A stretch of 64,000 bases of DNA from a virus, in the IMG/VR virus record IMGVR_UViG_3300008954_003018, positions 21,939-85,938 of that record. The stretch is one strand, 5' to 3'. The position numbers and the translations under genes are program-made. The first letter of the stretch is position 1. Every line of letters begins with the position of its first letter. The notes beneath the pieces are model-generated. The model had not been told where the DNA came from and did no database searches. It worked only from the letters and a program-made list of their open reading frames with translations. Positions 16,678-24,327 of the stretch are shown in pieces.

Positions 16678-19600
16678 TGGGTGGTGCTGCAGGACACATG
16701 GCACATCCTTTTGATTTGCCCGAAGTAAATACTGGAAATGATTTAATCAATTTCTTTCAAACAGCGGTAGATCATTTACAAACAAATGCCGGTAGTGTTA
16801 AAATTGATGGAGTTAACGTAAGCTTTAAATTAATTGACGGACCTCAAGGCAAAGAATTTGCAGTTGATCGTGGAAGTACAAAACCAATTGACATTGAAGG
16901 GATAACAATAAGCAGAGTTAACGAAAGATTTCCAGAAGGTCATGGAATGCGGCCAGCTATTACAACTCTATTGACAATCCTCAATGAGGCTCTCCCAAAT
17001 ATAAAACGACAATTGCAGCAATTGGGAATGTGGTATGACCCCACGAAATTCTTAAACACAGAATATGTCTTAGGACAAACAAACGTAACAGTATATGATA
17101 AAAACTTTTTAGCTATTCACGGCTTAAATCAGTTTTATGAGAAAACCAATCAAAGAACCGGCGTTTCTAGACCGGGAACTAAAAGACCCTTAAACAATAA
17201 AGCTCCGAGTACAGAAGTAGAATATAGCGACGATCTAATGGAGTCTTTAGTTGCAGAAATTGGTAAAGTAGCTGGTAGGTATGGATTTGAAGTTTATGGA
17301 TCCGTGCCAACAGAATCCATGAAGCCTGTTAATTTTTCTAGTACCTTAAGTACCCCTTTTACTGTTAATTATGGATATGAAGAAAATGGTGAGGTGTTCT
17401 CAGACACAAAAACCCTTCAAGAATGGTTGGCAGAGGCCAATAATCCCCGAGGGGCAACTGTCAATTTAGCCGATGGTAGAAAACAAGGGGCCATGAGCAA
17501 ATTAGTCTACACAGAAATTTTAAATGGCACTTTAATAACTGAATTGTTGCAAATTGGTGAAGATTTTTGGCAGAACATGCAGGACGGGGGAAATATAGAA
17601 GGAACGGAAGTAGAATTAGCTGTAGATGGCGCAATATTCTACCATGCAACCAGATTGTTGGGAAATGATGTTTTAGAGACACTCACAAGCCCCATGGGAG
17701 ACGTTCTAAGCCACGAAGGAGTGGTTATTAGGGGGTTATCCTCTGTGCCGGTTAAAATCACCGGAGAATTCATCGTACAAGGCCTACAAACGGCCTTTAG
17801 AGAGCAGAAAGAACTTTATGAGCAGAATATACCGTTTGCAGGCGAAAAGTCCCATATAGCCTTCATTCCGGGCGGATTTAAGCCTCCGCACAAAGGGCAT
17901 CTAGAAATGGTTAAATATTACTACAATAAAGTGGGCCCAAATGGGACAGTTGTTGTTTTAATGGGCGGTGGTGGAAAACAGCCGAGAACAATCAATGGAA
18001 AACCCATAACTTTGCAAGATTCTATGAATATATGGGAAACATATTTAAGAAATGATCCTGGAATTGATTGGCCCTCTGATAGAGTGGAGTTTCAGAGTGT
18101 TGAAGGTGTTGGTCCAATTGCGCCTATTATAGATTATATAAAAGAGAAAGCAGATCCAGAAACTGAAGTTATTCATTTGGGCGCTGGTGCGAAAGATGCT
18201 AATAGATGGAAAATGATGCTGGATAATTCCAAAAACAACCCGAGAGGAGTTGAATTACATATTGATCCTGCTCCAAATATGGTAGATTCAGAAGGAAATC
18301 CATTGAGCGCAACTGTTATGCGAAGATCTGTTGAAGAAAAAGATCTAGACACCTTTAAGAGATTTATTCCCGACACCAGCCTTCATACAGCTGAAGATTT
18401 GTTTGTTATGCTGAGCGGTGCTTTATTAACAGAAGGAAAGGAGGATGACCCACTTCCTGTGGGTATTTTTCTGCGGTTAATTGAAGAAGAGGTAGATAAA
18501 GAAATATTAAATGAAAATTTATGGGACACTTTAGATAATTGGAGGCGCAGATACGGCCGTAAAATCCTTAATCCAATCGAAACAACGGCAGGAGTGTTGG
18601 GCGATCTTATCGGTAAACAAGAGGCCGGAAAAAAAGCAGAACACCTTACAGATAAATTAGCAGACACTATTACATCTCCATTTGATCCTTTAATTAATCC
18701 AGTGGTTGATTATCTATCTGGTCGGAGAGACATTGATCCGCCAAAAGGGCCGGGCGGAAGTACACCAGTTATAGTACCTCCATATGACCCTAGGACAGAA
18801 AAAATAAATCAACTTTTAAAACAAAGAGAAGACTGGAGTAAAAAACTGCATTTAAAATATTTACAAGACAGAGAAGAAGCTTATTATCGAAATCCGGAAA
18901 GATGGGAAGGGAAATTACCCGAAGAAGGATATTGGGGACCTCATGAGAATAGCCCGACAAGTAAAACGACTTACGATGCGTGGTTAAAATCTGGCGCGTA
19001 CAGAAAACATTTTCCAAACTTAACACGAATTAGCACTGATGACCCAAGATTAAAATGGTATTGGAAAGATATGGATCCCTCCAAATTAGAACAAGTATAT
19101 GGTACTCGCGATGGACGTTGGCACGACCCACTAAAAGAGTCAAACACACTTTCACCAGATATGTTTCTAGAATTAATTGAAGAAGCTATAGCCAGCACAG
19201 ATTTATTTGGTGGCAGGAAAGACGATGCCAATATGTATCCTCAATGGAATGCTCAAGCTGCTGATGATGCAATATATGATAATGACGATACAATACCGGT
19301 AACTGAAGCTAGTGGAATGGCAGCCGGTGATGTTTCTGGTGGCGGTGTAGGAAATAGGCCTCCGGGAGCTTGTGATGATGAATACTTAATTCGTGAAGAA
19401 GACAGTGAAACACCTGAAGTTAAAAAACCTGCTGAAGTTAAAAAACCTGCTGAAGTTAAAAAACCTGCTGAAGTTAAAAAACCTGCTGAAGTGGCTAGCT
19501 GGCAGGATGACCCGAGCTATGAATCATCTCTCCCTCCTCAAAACAAGCAAGAAGAAACCCACGAAGACAAAATAAAGGGTATGAAGTTTTATAATAACTT

Positions 19601-20618
19601 AAAAGACGATACATTTAAAGAGGCTTTTAACAAGGCCTATAAAACATATGGCTGGAAAGGGGCTTATGTCTGGAAGAAGACATATGAAAACTTCATTAAG
19701 AAGGGAGACGGTCCGGATGATGCAGCATACTTTGCCAGCGATGCAGTTACTTCTTTGAAGTGGCCCGGGAAACAAAAAATCACCAAGCAGAGGGCGCGCC
19801 CGTACCACCCGCTAGAGCCCGGCTCATACACAAAGATTTATACCGGTAAAAACCGGCCATCAGATGAAGAGATAAAAAGAGATCCAGTGAAGCCGCCGCC
19901 AAAAGGTTCACAAAAATACTCCTATACAGATCAGGGCAAACAAATAGCTAATAATGTAAGAAACGACCTGATCAAAGCATATACACAGCCATGGTCCCCG
20001 TTTGCGCAGCAAGGAATCAGAAAACATGGAAAGAAAAAGTATTTTAACGAGATCCTTCCGAAAATTACAGAAAAACTACGTGGCATCAGCTTTAATATTG
20101 AAAAAGGTAAAAAGACCGTTAGTGATCATGCCGCGGCATATTACGCGCCCGGGACGAATAGTGTCACTCTCCCCGGACGCTTTGATGCAAGCACAGAAGA
20201 ACTTGAAACACTGCTGGTACATGAAATAGGGCACTCTTTGGCGCCAGGATTTCTTACTAAACTTGGCCTAGGTGTTATTGATCCGGGTGATAACAAGCAA
20301 GATTTATTAGCGTTGATAGACAAGGAAAAAGTGCACAAAGGGTTCAGGCCCGGGCAGAAGTCGATTATGCACCGGGTTGAGTATGGCAAAGATCCGCATG
20401 GTGCGAATCCCACGGAGATACAAACTAACTTAGCTCAATTAAAATATTACCTTATGAAAAAGGGTCACATGGGCAATGATGGGAAAGTAACCGGAAAAGT
20501 TATTGACAAAATTCGCCAAGGAAAAATAAAAGTACCCGGTAATAATTTTGTAAAGAATATAAATTCCAAAATGGATTCGCGCGAACTAGCTCAGCGTATG
20601 AATAATATTTGGAATTAA
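16677..20618 (+). CDS. Fusion of RNA-ligase-like, HxGH nucleotidylyltransferase and HEIGH metallopeptidase modules
   Basis: 1313 residues. The start (MGGAAGHMAHPFD) is the signature of a conserved T4-like phage family. An N-terminal ligase/nucleotidyltransferase-like module has KIDG (42-45, motif I lysine), EGVVIR (347-352, motif IV) and VKI (359-361, motif V). A cytidylyl/NMN-adenylyltransferase-like module follows, with PPHKGH (403-408, HxGH) and SATVMR (544-549, like the ISxTxxR motif). LLTE (586) and ILNE (613) sites separate this from a long variable region holding a 4-fold KPAEVK repeat. The C-terminal module has HEIGH (1182-1186). Substrates are unknown: the middle domain could make NAD or activate a nucleotide, and the first could adenylate RNA. 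The combination in one chain is striking and may be processed proteolytically. Confidence 0.8.
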   Translation: MGGAAGHMAHPFDLPEVNTGNDLINFFQTAVDHLQTNAGSVKIDGVNVSFKLIDGPQGKEFAVDRGSTKPIDIEGITISRVNERFPEGHGMRPAITTLLTILNEALPNIKRQLQQLGMWYDPTKFLNTEYVLGQTNVTVYDKNFLAIHGLNQFYEKTNQRTGVSRPGTKRPLNNKAPSTEVEYSDDLMESLVAEIGKVAGRYGFEVYGSVPTESMKPVNFSSTLSTPFTVNYGYEENGEVFSDTKTLQEWLAEANNPRGATVNLADGRKQGAMSKLVYTEILNGTLITELLQIGEDFWQNMQDGGNIEGTEVELAVDGAIFYHATRLLGNDVLETLTSPMGDVLSHEGVVIRGLSSVPVKITGEFIVQGLQTAFREQKELYEQNIPFAGEKSHIAFIPGGFKPPHKGHLEMVKYYYNKVGPNGTVVVLMGGGGKQPRTINGKPITLQDSMNIWETYLRNDPGIDWPSDRVEFQSVEGVGPIAPIIDYIKEKADPETEVIHLGAGAKDANRWKMMLDNSKNNPRGVELHIDPAPNMVDSEGNPLSATVMRRSVEEKDLDTFKRFIPDTSLHTAEDLFVMLSGALLTEGKEDDPLPVGIFLRLIEEEVDKEILNENLWDTLDNWRRRYGRKILNPIETTAGVLGDLIGKQEAGKKAEHLTDKLADTITSPFDPLINPVVDYLSGRRDIDPPKGPGGSTPVIVPPYDPRTEKINQLLKQREDWSKKLHLKYLQDREEAYYRNPERWEGKLPEEGYWGPHENSPTSKTTYDAWLKSGAYRKHFPNLTRISTDDPRLKWYWKDMDPSKLEQVYGTRDGRWHDPLKESNTLSPDMFLELIEEAIASTDLFGGRKDDANMYPQWNAQAADDAIYDNDDTIPVTEASGMAAGDVSGGGVGNRPPGACDDEYLIREEDSETPEVKKPAEVKKPAEVKKPAEVKKPAEVASWQDDPSYESSLPPQNKQEETHEDKIKGMKFYNNLKDDTFKEAFNKAYKTYGWKGAYVWKKTYENFIKKGDGPDDAAYFASDAVTSLKWPGKQKITKQRARPYHPLEPGSYTKIYTGKNRPSDEEIKRDPVKPPPKGSQKYSYTDQGKQIANNVRNDLIKAYTQPWSPFAQQGIRKHGKKKYFNEILPKITEKLRGISFNIEKGKKTVSDHAAAYYAPGTNSVTLPGRFDASTEELETLLVHEIGHSLAPGFLTKLGLGVIDPGDNKQDLLALIDKEKVHKGFRPGQKSIMHRVEYGKDPHGANPTEIQTNLAQLKYYLMKKGHMGNDGKVTGKVIDKIRQGKIKVPGNNFVKNINSKMDSRELAQRMNNIWN
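19416..19492 (+). repeat. 18-bp in-frame tandem repeat (4 perfect copies)
   Basis: The 18-base unit GAAGTTAAAAAACCTGCT occurs four times without mismatch (19416-19487), plus a partial fifth copy (GAAGT). It encodes EVKKPA repeats, a flexible Lys/Pro/Ala linker between the nucleotidyltransferase part and the metallopeptidase part of the 16677 gene. Perfect identity suggests recent slippage. Confidence 0.95.
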
Positions 20619-20639
20619 GTTAAATGAGAAATTTATACA

Positions 20640-20646
20640 CTATTTA
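20640..20646 (+). promoter_or_regulatory. Putative late-promoter motif ACTATTTA
   Basis: ACTATTTA (20639-20646) in the 51-base gap before the ATG at 20670. A Shine-Dalgarno-like GTGGAG lies between motif and start. No -35 hexamer is visible. Confidence 0.45.
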
Positions 20647-20669
20647 CTGTGTAAAGTGGAGCAAAAATA

Positions 20670-21395
20670 ATGCAAACTGAAAGAGAAGATTTTATAAATG
20701 AAATTTTGGAAGAAAGGAAGCTTAGAGAGGTGGTTCGAGCCGGTATTAAAACCATACTGGAGAGGAAAAAGAAAGTCGTTGACGAGTCGATGCAGCTTAA
20801 ATCAATCATACAGCATATAATTAAAGAAGCAAAAGCTAAAAACATTGCTGTACATGATTCCACCGGGATGAATAGATTAGAAGATCTATTTAGCAACACT
20901 TCTTTTTTAGATACTCTGGAAAAAGCTTATATGTCGTTAACTTCGGCTCCAGAACAAAGAAAGTCATTTCGTGCACATCTTTTGAATGCAGTAGAGGCGT
21001 TACTGCAAACAGATGATCTAAACAGATCTGCAGATGCAGAGGAGGCTGGTAGTAGTAGCCTTATGACTAGACCGGTGAAACCTATAGCAGAAGATATTGA
21101 TGTTGATATCGATGATGACTTTAGTGATGATGTTGAAGATGTTAACAAATCTGATGAAGAAAAGGAAGAAGAAGACTTTAGTATTCCCGGGATGGATGAA
21201 ACAGGCAGAAATATCGCCTTACAAGCTTTTAATGGTCTTAAAGATTTAATTAAAAACGCTCTAAAGCCAATTGTTAATTCTGAAGATAAAGAATTGTTTA
21301 TGACATATTTAATTAAAAATTTAAATTTATATTTAGATACGTATGAAGAATCGATTACTGGTGACTTTAAAAATCAAGAACCAATGATGCCATAA
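20670..21395 (+). CDS. Conserved phage protein of unknown function, acidic centre
   Basis: 241 residues. The N-terminus is a charged helix (REDFINEILEERKLREVV) followed by a second helix, with a HDSTGMNRLEDLF segment near 63-75. The centre (about 140-175) is extremely acidic and probably disordered (DIDVDIDDDFSDDVEDV), and the C-terminal part is helical. It resembles, from memory, a conserved T4-like marine phage protein found near the MGGAAGHM family. A structural, scaffold or chaperone-like role would fit but is not shown. Confidence 0.65.
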   Translation: MQTEREDFINEILEERKLREVVRAGIKTILERKKKVVDESMQLKSIIQHIIKEAKAKNIAVHDSTGMNRLEDLFSNTSFLDTLEKAYMSLTSAPEQRKSFRAHLLNAVEALLQTDDLNRSADAEEAGSSSLMTRPVKPIAEDIDVDIDDDFSDDVEDVNKSDEEKEEEDFSIPGMDETGRNIALQAFNGLKDLIKNALKPIVNSEDKELFMTYLIKNLNLYLDTYEESITGDFKNQEPMMP

Positions 21396-21449
21396 AATAA
21401 AACCAACCGTCCGACCAAGGGTATCATAAATTTTTATAAAAATTAAACT

Positions 21450-21806
21450 ATGAGCTGGAAAAAAAAGAAAAAATATGGAAAGAACGAGCACTATAGTCTT
21501 GTAAAAAAGCTGAAAGACGAAGAAAAGATTAATGAAAGCTTTGAGTTAATGCTAAATGGATTATCACTGGAAGAAATCATTGGACTCAAGTTAGAATTAG
21601 CATCTAAATTCTTCGGAGGGAAATCTTATGGCATGCCAATATGGTACTCGATGAGAGAAATTGTACAAGATGCTGTACTAAAATATGCTCTTTCAGCTTG
21701 TCGTACCAAGAAAGAGGCTGCTAGATTGTTGGGCTTAGATCCTAATAATTTCAGAAAATTAATAAAAAAATACGAAACTGAATCTTTTTTTGAAGAAAAT
21801 ACTTGA
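21450..21806 (+). CDS. Fis-type helix-turn-helix protein
   Basis: 118 residues. The C-terminal 40 residues (AVLKYALSACRTKKEAARLLGL and on to FRKLIKKY) match the Fis-type HTH pattern, where an Ala-Ala-x-x-Leu-Gly turn links two helices and ends in a basic KLxKKY. The N-terminal part is basic (MSWKKKKKYG) followed by a helical region. It is probably a DNA-binding or transcription-associated protein; similar proteins occur in marine T4-like phages, by recollection. The ribosome-binding site is weak (ATTAAACT before ATG). The 54-base gap upstream shows no promoter I trust. Confidence 0.7.
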   Translation: MSWKKKKKYGKNEHYSLVKKLKDEEKINESFELMLNGLSLEEIIGLKLELASKFFGGKSYGMPIWYSMREIVQDAVLKYALSACRTKKEAARLLGLDPNNFRKLIKKYETESFFEENT

Positions 21807-21834
21807 CAAAATTAATTATAATGTTTACTATTTA
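21803..21834 (+). promoter_or_regulatory. Promoter of the tmRNA gene
   Basis: TTGACA (21803-21808) with a 17-base spacer to TACTAT (21826-21831), a good sigma70-type promoter. The -10 overlaps an ACTATTTA motif (21827-21834), so the RNA may be read both by host RNA polymerase and by the phage late sigma. The mature 5' end of the tmRNA is 11 bases downstream. Confidence 0.65.
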
Positions 21835-21844
21835 ACGTAATTAT

Positions 21845-22275
21845 GGGGGCGAAATGGTTTCGACAGAGTAATGAGATTGTTTTGTGCAAGACTGTGTAAG
21901 TATCACAGTATAAATACTTAAACTTTATAAATGCCAACGACAACGTTGAATTTGAATACGCACTAGCTGCGTAATCTGAAGTTACTAACGCTTTATTAAC
22001 GAAGTTAGATCGGGAATACATACGATATCGTGTATTAGTTTTCAAGGGTTCAAATAACCTAGCTCAGCTGTGGCTTAACAAGTCTTAAAAGGTCAGAAGG
22101 GCGAAAGGGTTATATAGTTACTATATAATTTTGGTAACCAGCACCATAAGTTGGTAAAATGGATTCCCCGATGTTTCATCGGGTGGTTGGTACTTAGGTG
22201 GTTATTGTACCTATTCTTGTGAATGACAAAATAATTAATTTATTTTGGACCCGGGTTCGACTCCCGGCGCCTCCA
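21845..22275 (+). ncRNA. ssrA: tmRNA (ssrA), one-piece
   Basis: The 5' end GGGGGCG pairs with CGCCTCC at the 3' end (22268-22274), with a G-U at the third pair, the alanine identity element, then discriminator A22275. The 5' D-like segment (GAAATGGTTTCGACAG) and the T arm (GACCCGGGTTCGACTCCCGGC) are canonical. The 3' CCA is not encoded. The tag frame GCC..TAA at 21933-21974 gives ANDNVEFEYALAA. A CCCGATG/CATCGGG helix near 22166-22182 fits a pseudoknot stem. At 431 bases it is slightly longer than the usual 350-400. tmRNA rescues stalled ribosomes with SmpB, which would come from the host or from elsewhere in the phage genome. Confidence 0.97.
21933..21974 (+). other. tmRNA tag-peptide reading frame
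   Basis: Thirteen sense codons and TAA encode ANDNVEFEYALAA. The C-terminal ALAA is the ClpXP/ClpAP degron found on most bacterial tags, and the first residues AND match the common start of the tag after the Ala charged on the RNA. The resume codon is GCC. Confidence 0.95.
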
Positions 22276-22332
22276 CTCATATAGTAAGTTTACATCAGAG
22301 ATAACTACTTATATACAAGGAGAATTAAATTC

Positions 22333-23424
22333 ATGAATGAAAACGAAAATGAGAACGAAGGTGGTTGGGACTTACCAGAAGCTCCCCCAGATGATTTTGA
22401 TTTTGATTTTGTAGAAGCCTATGATGATGAGCCTTCTGTAGGTGAAAAAATGCTAGCTGAAAATACAGCACCTAGCGCAATTAATTGTGCTTTTGTTGGT
22501 ATTGGCGGTGGCGGTGGTAAAATAGCCAAAGCCTTTTTGGACTTAGGTTTTAATAAGACATTCCTTGTTAACACTACTGAAAAAGATCAGCCAATTGGAC
22601 TAGAACCAGAAAATTTTCTTTTATTGCCTGGTGCAGATGGTGTTGGAAAAGATGTTAAGCTTGGAAAACAAATACTGCAAGATAACAGCGCTATGGTAGA
22701 AGATGCCCTCAGAACCAGATTCGGCAAAGTAGATTGGATTTTTGTTTGTGCTGGTGCTGGTGGAGGCACTGGAAGTGCTAGTTACATTTTACACAAAGCA
22801 ATGACTCGATATTTATCTTCTATAGAAGCTTCAGGAAAGGTGGTTTATATAGCTAGCAAACCAACCGCGCAAGAGTTGTTAAATCCTACAATTAAATCTA
22901 ATTGCGCAATGTTCTTGAAAGATATCAGCAAGCACACTCATATTATTATTGACAATGAAAAGCAATTGCAATTGCTGAGAGGTAAGGTGGGCATGTTGAA
23001 TATGTATCCAGCGGCTAATAAGAACTTTGCAAAACTATTGGCACAGGTTCTTAAACTAGCTCATGAGCCTTCACCAATTCAAGTTTTTGATTCTAAAGAT
23101 CTAGAAAGATGTTTACAAACAAACGGCCGTATACTTTTAGGAAGTACTGTTGTAAGAGATCCTTCCAAAACAGATTTAGGGGCAACTGTATTTCAGGGCT
23201 GTTTAAAATCTTCCCCGTGTCCTCCACCAGCTAGCAAATCTAAGACTGGTGCACTATTGTTGGTAACCACTCCAGAAATGGCAGATGATCCTTCTATAAG
23301 TAATCGATTAGAGGCAGCCTTTTCATATGTTGGTGGTCGTTCTGAGACATTATTTTCTGGTGTTTATGTGAGAGAAAGACTACCAGGATTAATTGCCTTA
23401 ACTTTATTGGGCGGAATGAGTTAA
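22333..23424 (+). CDS. FtsZ/tubulin-superfamily GTPase, phage cytoskeletal protein
   Basis: 363 residues. A long acidic N-terminal tail (1-45) precedes the GTPase domain. GIGGGGG (56-62) and GAGGGTGS (141-148) match the nucleotide-binding loops of FtsZ/tubulin, the latter being the tubulin signature motif. The intervening VNTTEKD resembles the INTDxxD loop. Phage tubulins such as PhuZ form filaments that position or move phage DNA and capsids in jumbo phages; whether this one polymerises is unknown. A clear AAGGAG precedes the ATG at good spacing. It lies just after the tmRNA, followed by two small basic proteins. Confidence 0.85.
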   Translation: MNENENENEGGWDLPEAPPDDFDFDFVEAYDDEPSVGEKMLAENTAPSAINCAFVGIGGGGGKIAKAFLDLGFNKTFLVNTTEKDQPIGLEPENFLLLPGADGVGKDVKLGKQILQDNSAMVEDALRTRFGKVDWIFVCAGAGGGTGSASYILHKAMTRYLSSIEASGKVVYIASKPTAQELLNPTIKSNCAMFLKDISKHTHIIIDNEKQLQLLRGKVGMLNMYPAANKNFAKLLAQVLKLAHEPSPIQVFDSKDLERCLQTNGRILLGSTVVRDPSKTDLGATVFQGCLKSSPCPPPASKSKTGALLLVTTPEMADDPSISNRLEAAFSYVGGRSETLFSGVYVRERLPGLIALTLLGGMS

Positions 23425-23468
23425 AAAATAGTTTAATTTCGTTTACAATATGGCTAGAGGTGGTAATA

Positions 23469-23705
23469 ATGGAAGAACAACAAACCAAAACATGGAAAAC
23501 AGTTGGCACATATACTGATTATAATGATGCAGCTGTTAAGAAGAACGAGTTGTGTGAATCTTATCAAGAGGTTAAAATAAAGCGCGGCGGAAAAGGTGGT
23601 TCTATATTTCGGGTCAAAGCCTGGAATCCCCCTCAAAAAGAAAACAAAAAGAAAGGTAAGAAAAATGTCAACAAGAAGGTTCGCAGTCGATCAGAAGGGC
23701 AATAA
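23469..23705 (+). CDS. Small basic protein of unknown function
   Basis: 78 residues. An ATG at 23469 with AGAGGTGG six bases upstream is a better start than the GTG at 23460. The first half (KTWKTVGTYTDYNDAAVKKNEL, then VKIKRGGKGGSIFRVK) resembles a small alpha/beta fold seen as a hypothetical protein in other phages; the tail is Lys/Arg-rich (KENKKKGKKNVNKK). Nucleic-acid binding is possible. It overlaps the next gene by 41 bases in another frame. Confidence 0.6.
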   Translation: MEEQQTKTWKTVGTYTDYNDAAVKKNELCESYQEVKIKRGGKGGSIFRVKAWNPPQKENKKKGKKNVNKKVRSRSEGQ

Positions 23706-23883
23706 AGTTTATGTTGGAAGTACTGTAAGATATAAGGATGACACGCTTTTAATCGAAAATATTCAAGATCTTTCTTGGAATAAAATTCAATATCTTACAC
23801 TTTCAGACCGTAAAAATAAAAATAAAAAAATCGATTTTGTTCCCTCATCAGAAGTGACTGCCAGTTATAATTCTAGAAACTAA
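23665..23883 (+). CDS. Small protein of unknown function
   Basis: 72 residues from the ATG at 23665, which has AAGGTAAG upstream. The sequence (STRRFAVDQKGNKVYVGSTVRYKDD) predicts a small beta-rich, SH3-like fold: the pattern VGSTVRYKDDTLLIENI is typical of beta-barrel hypothetical proteins. No function is assigned. It ends 8 bases before the deformylase gene. Confidence 0.6.
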   Translation: MSTRRFAVDQKGNKVYVGSTVRYKDDTLLIENIQDLSWNKIQYLTLSDRKNKNKKIDFVPSSEVTASYNSRN

Positions 23884-23891
23884 TTAGCTTT

Positions 23892-24320
23892 ATGAAAAGT
23901 ATTGTAAAAGATGTTTTATATTTGCAGCAAGCATGCGAGAAAATTGATTCAGAAAAAGAGGCTAAAGAAATCGCAGATGAGCTGTTTGAAATATTAAATA
24001 AAAATAAAAATGGTGTTGGTCTCGCAGCAAACCAAATTGGAATAAACAAAGCTGTTTGTGTTGTAAATGTCTGGCGCCCTCTTTGGTTTATGAATCCTAG
24101 TTTTATATCTGCCGGTAGTGAAAAAGTCCATTTTAATGAAGGGTGTTTGTCATTTCCGGACTCTATTATAACTACAGAGAGGTACAGGCACATTTCCGTA
24201 ACGGCCGATAATCACGAAAAACAACTTTATTTTGGACCATGGAATATGTTAGAATGTGTATGTGTTCAACATGAAATATGCCACTTAAATGGTGAAACAA
24301 TGTTTGATTATAAAATATGA
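23892..24320 (+). CDS. def: Peptide deformylase
   Basis: 142 residues, short but typical for phage deformylases. All three family motifs are present: GVGLAANQ (41-48, motif GxGLAAxQ), EGCLS (83-87, with metal ligand Cys85) and QHEICH (126-131, HExxH with ligands His127/His131 and catalytic Glu128). It removes the N-formyl group from nascent proteins, binding Fe2+ or Zn2+. Phage copies are thought to keep up deformylation when host protein synthesis changes. It is followed 7 bases later by the GAPDH-like gene and is probably cotranscribed. Confidence 0.95.
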   Translation: MKSIVKDVLYLQQACEKIDSEKEAKEIADELFEILNKNKNGVGLAANQIGINKAVCVVNVWRPLWFMNPSFISAGSEKVHFNEGCLSFPDSIITTERYRHISVTADNHEKQLYFGPWNMLECVCVQHEICHLNGETMFDYKI

Positions 24321-24327
24321 GGCATAA

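Noticed and set aside
21845-22275. Prophage integration site in ssrA, a common att site
   Set aside because: No integrase, direct repeat or bacterial flank is visible; phage genes continue on both sides, so the tmRNA belongs to the phage genome.
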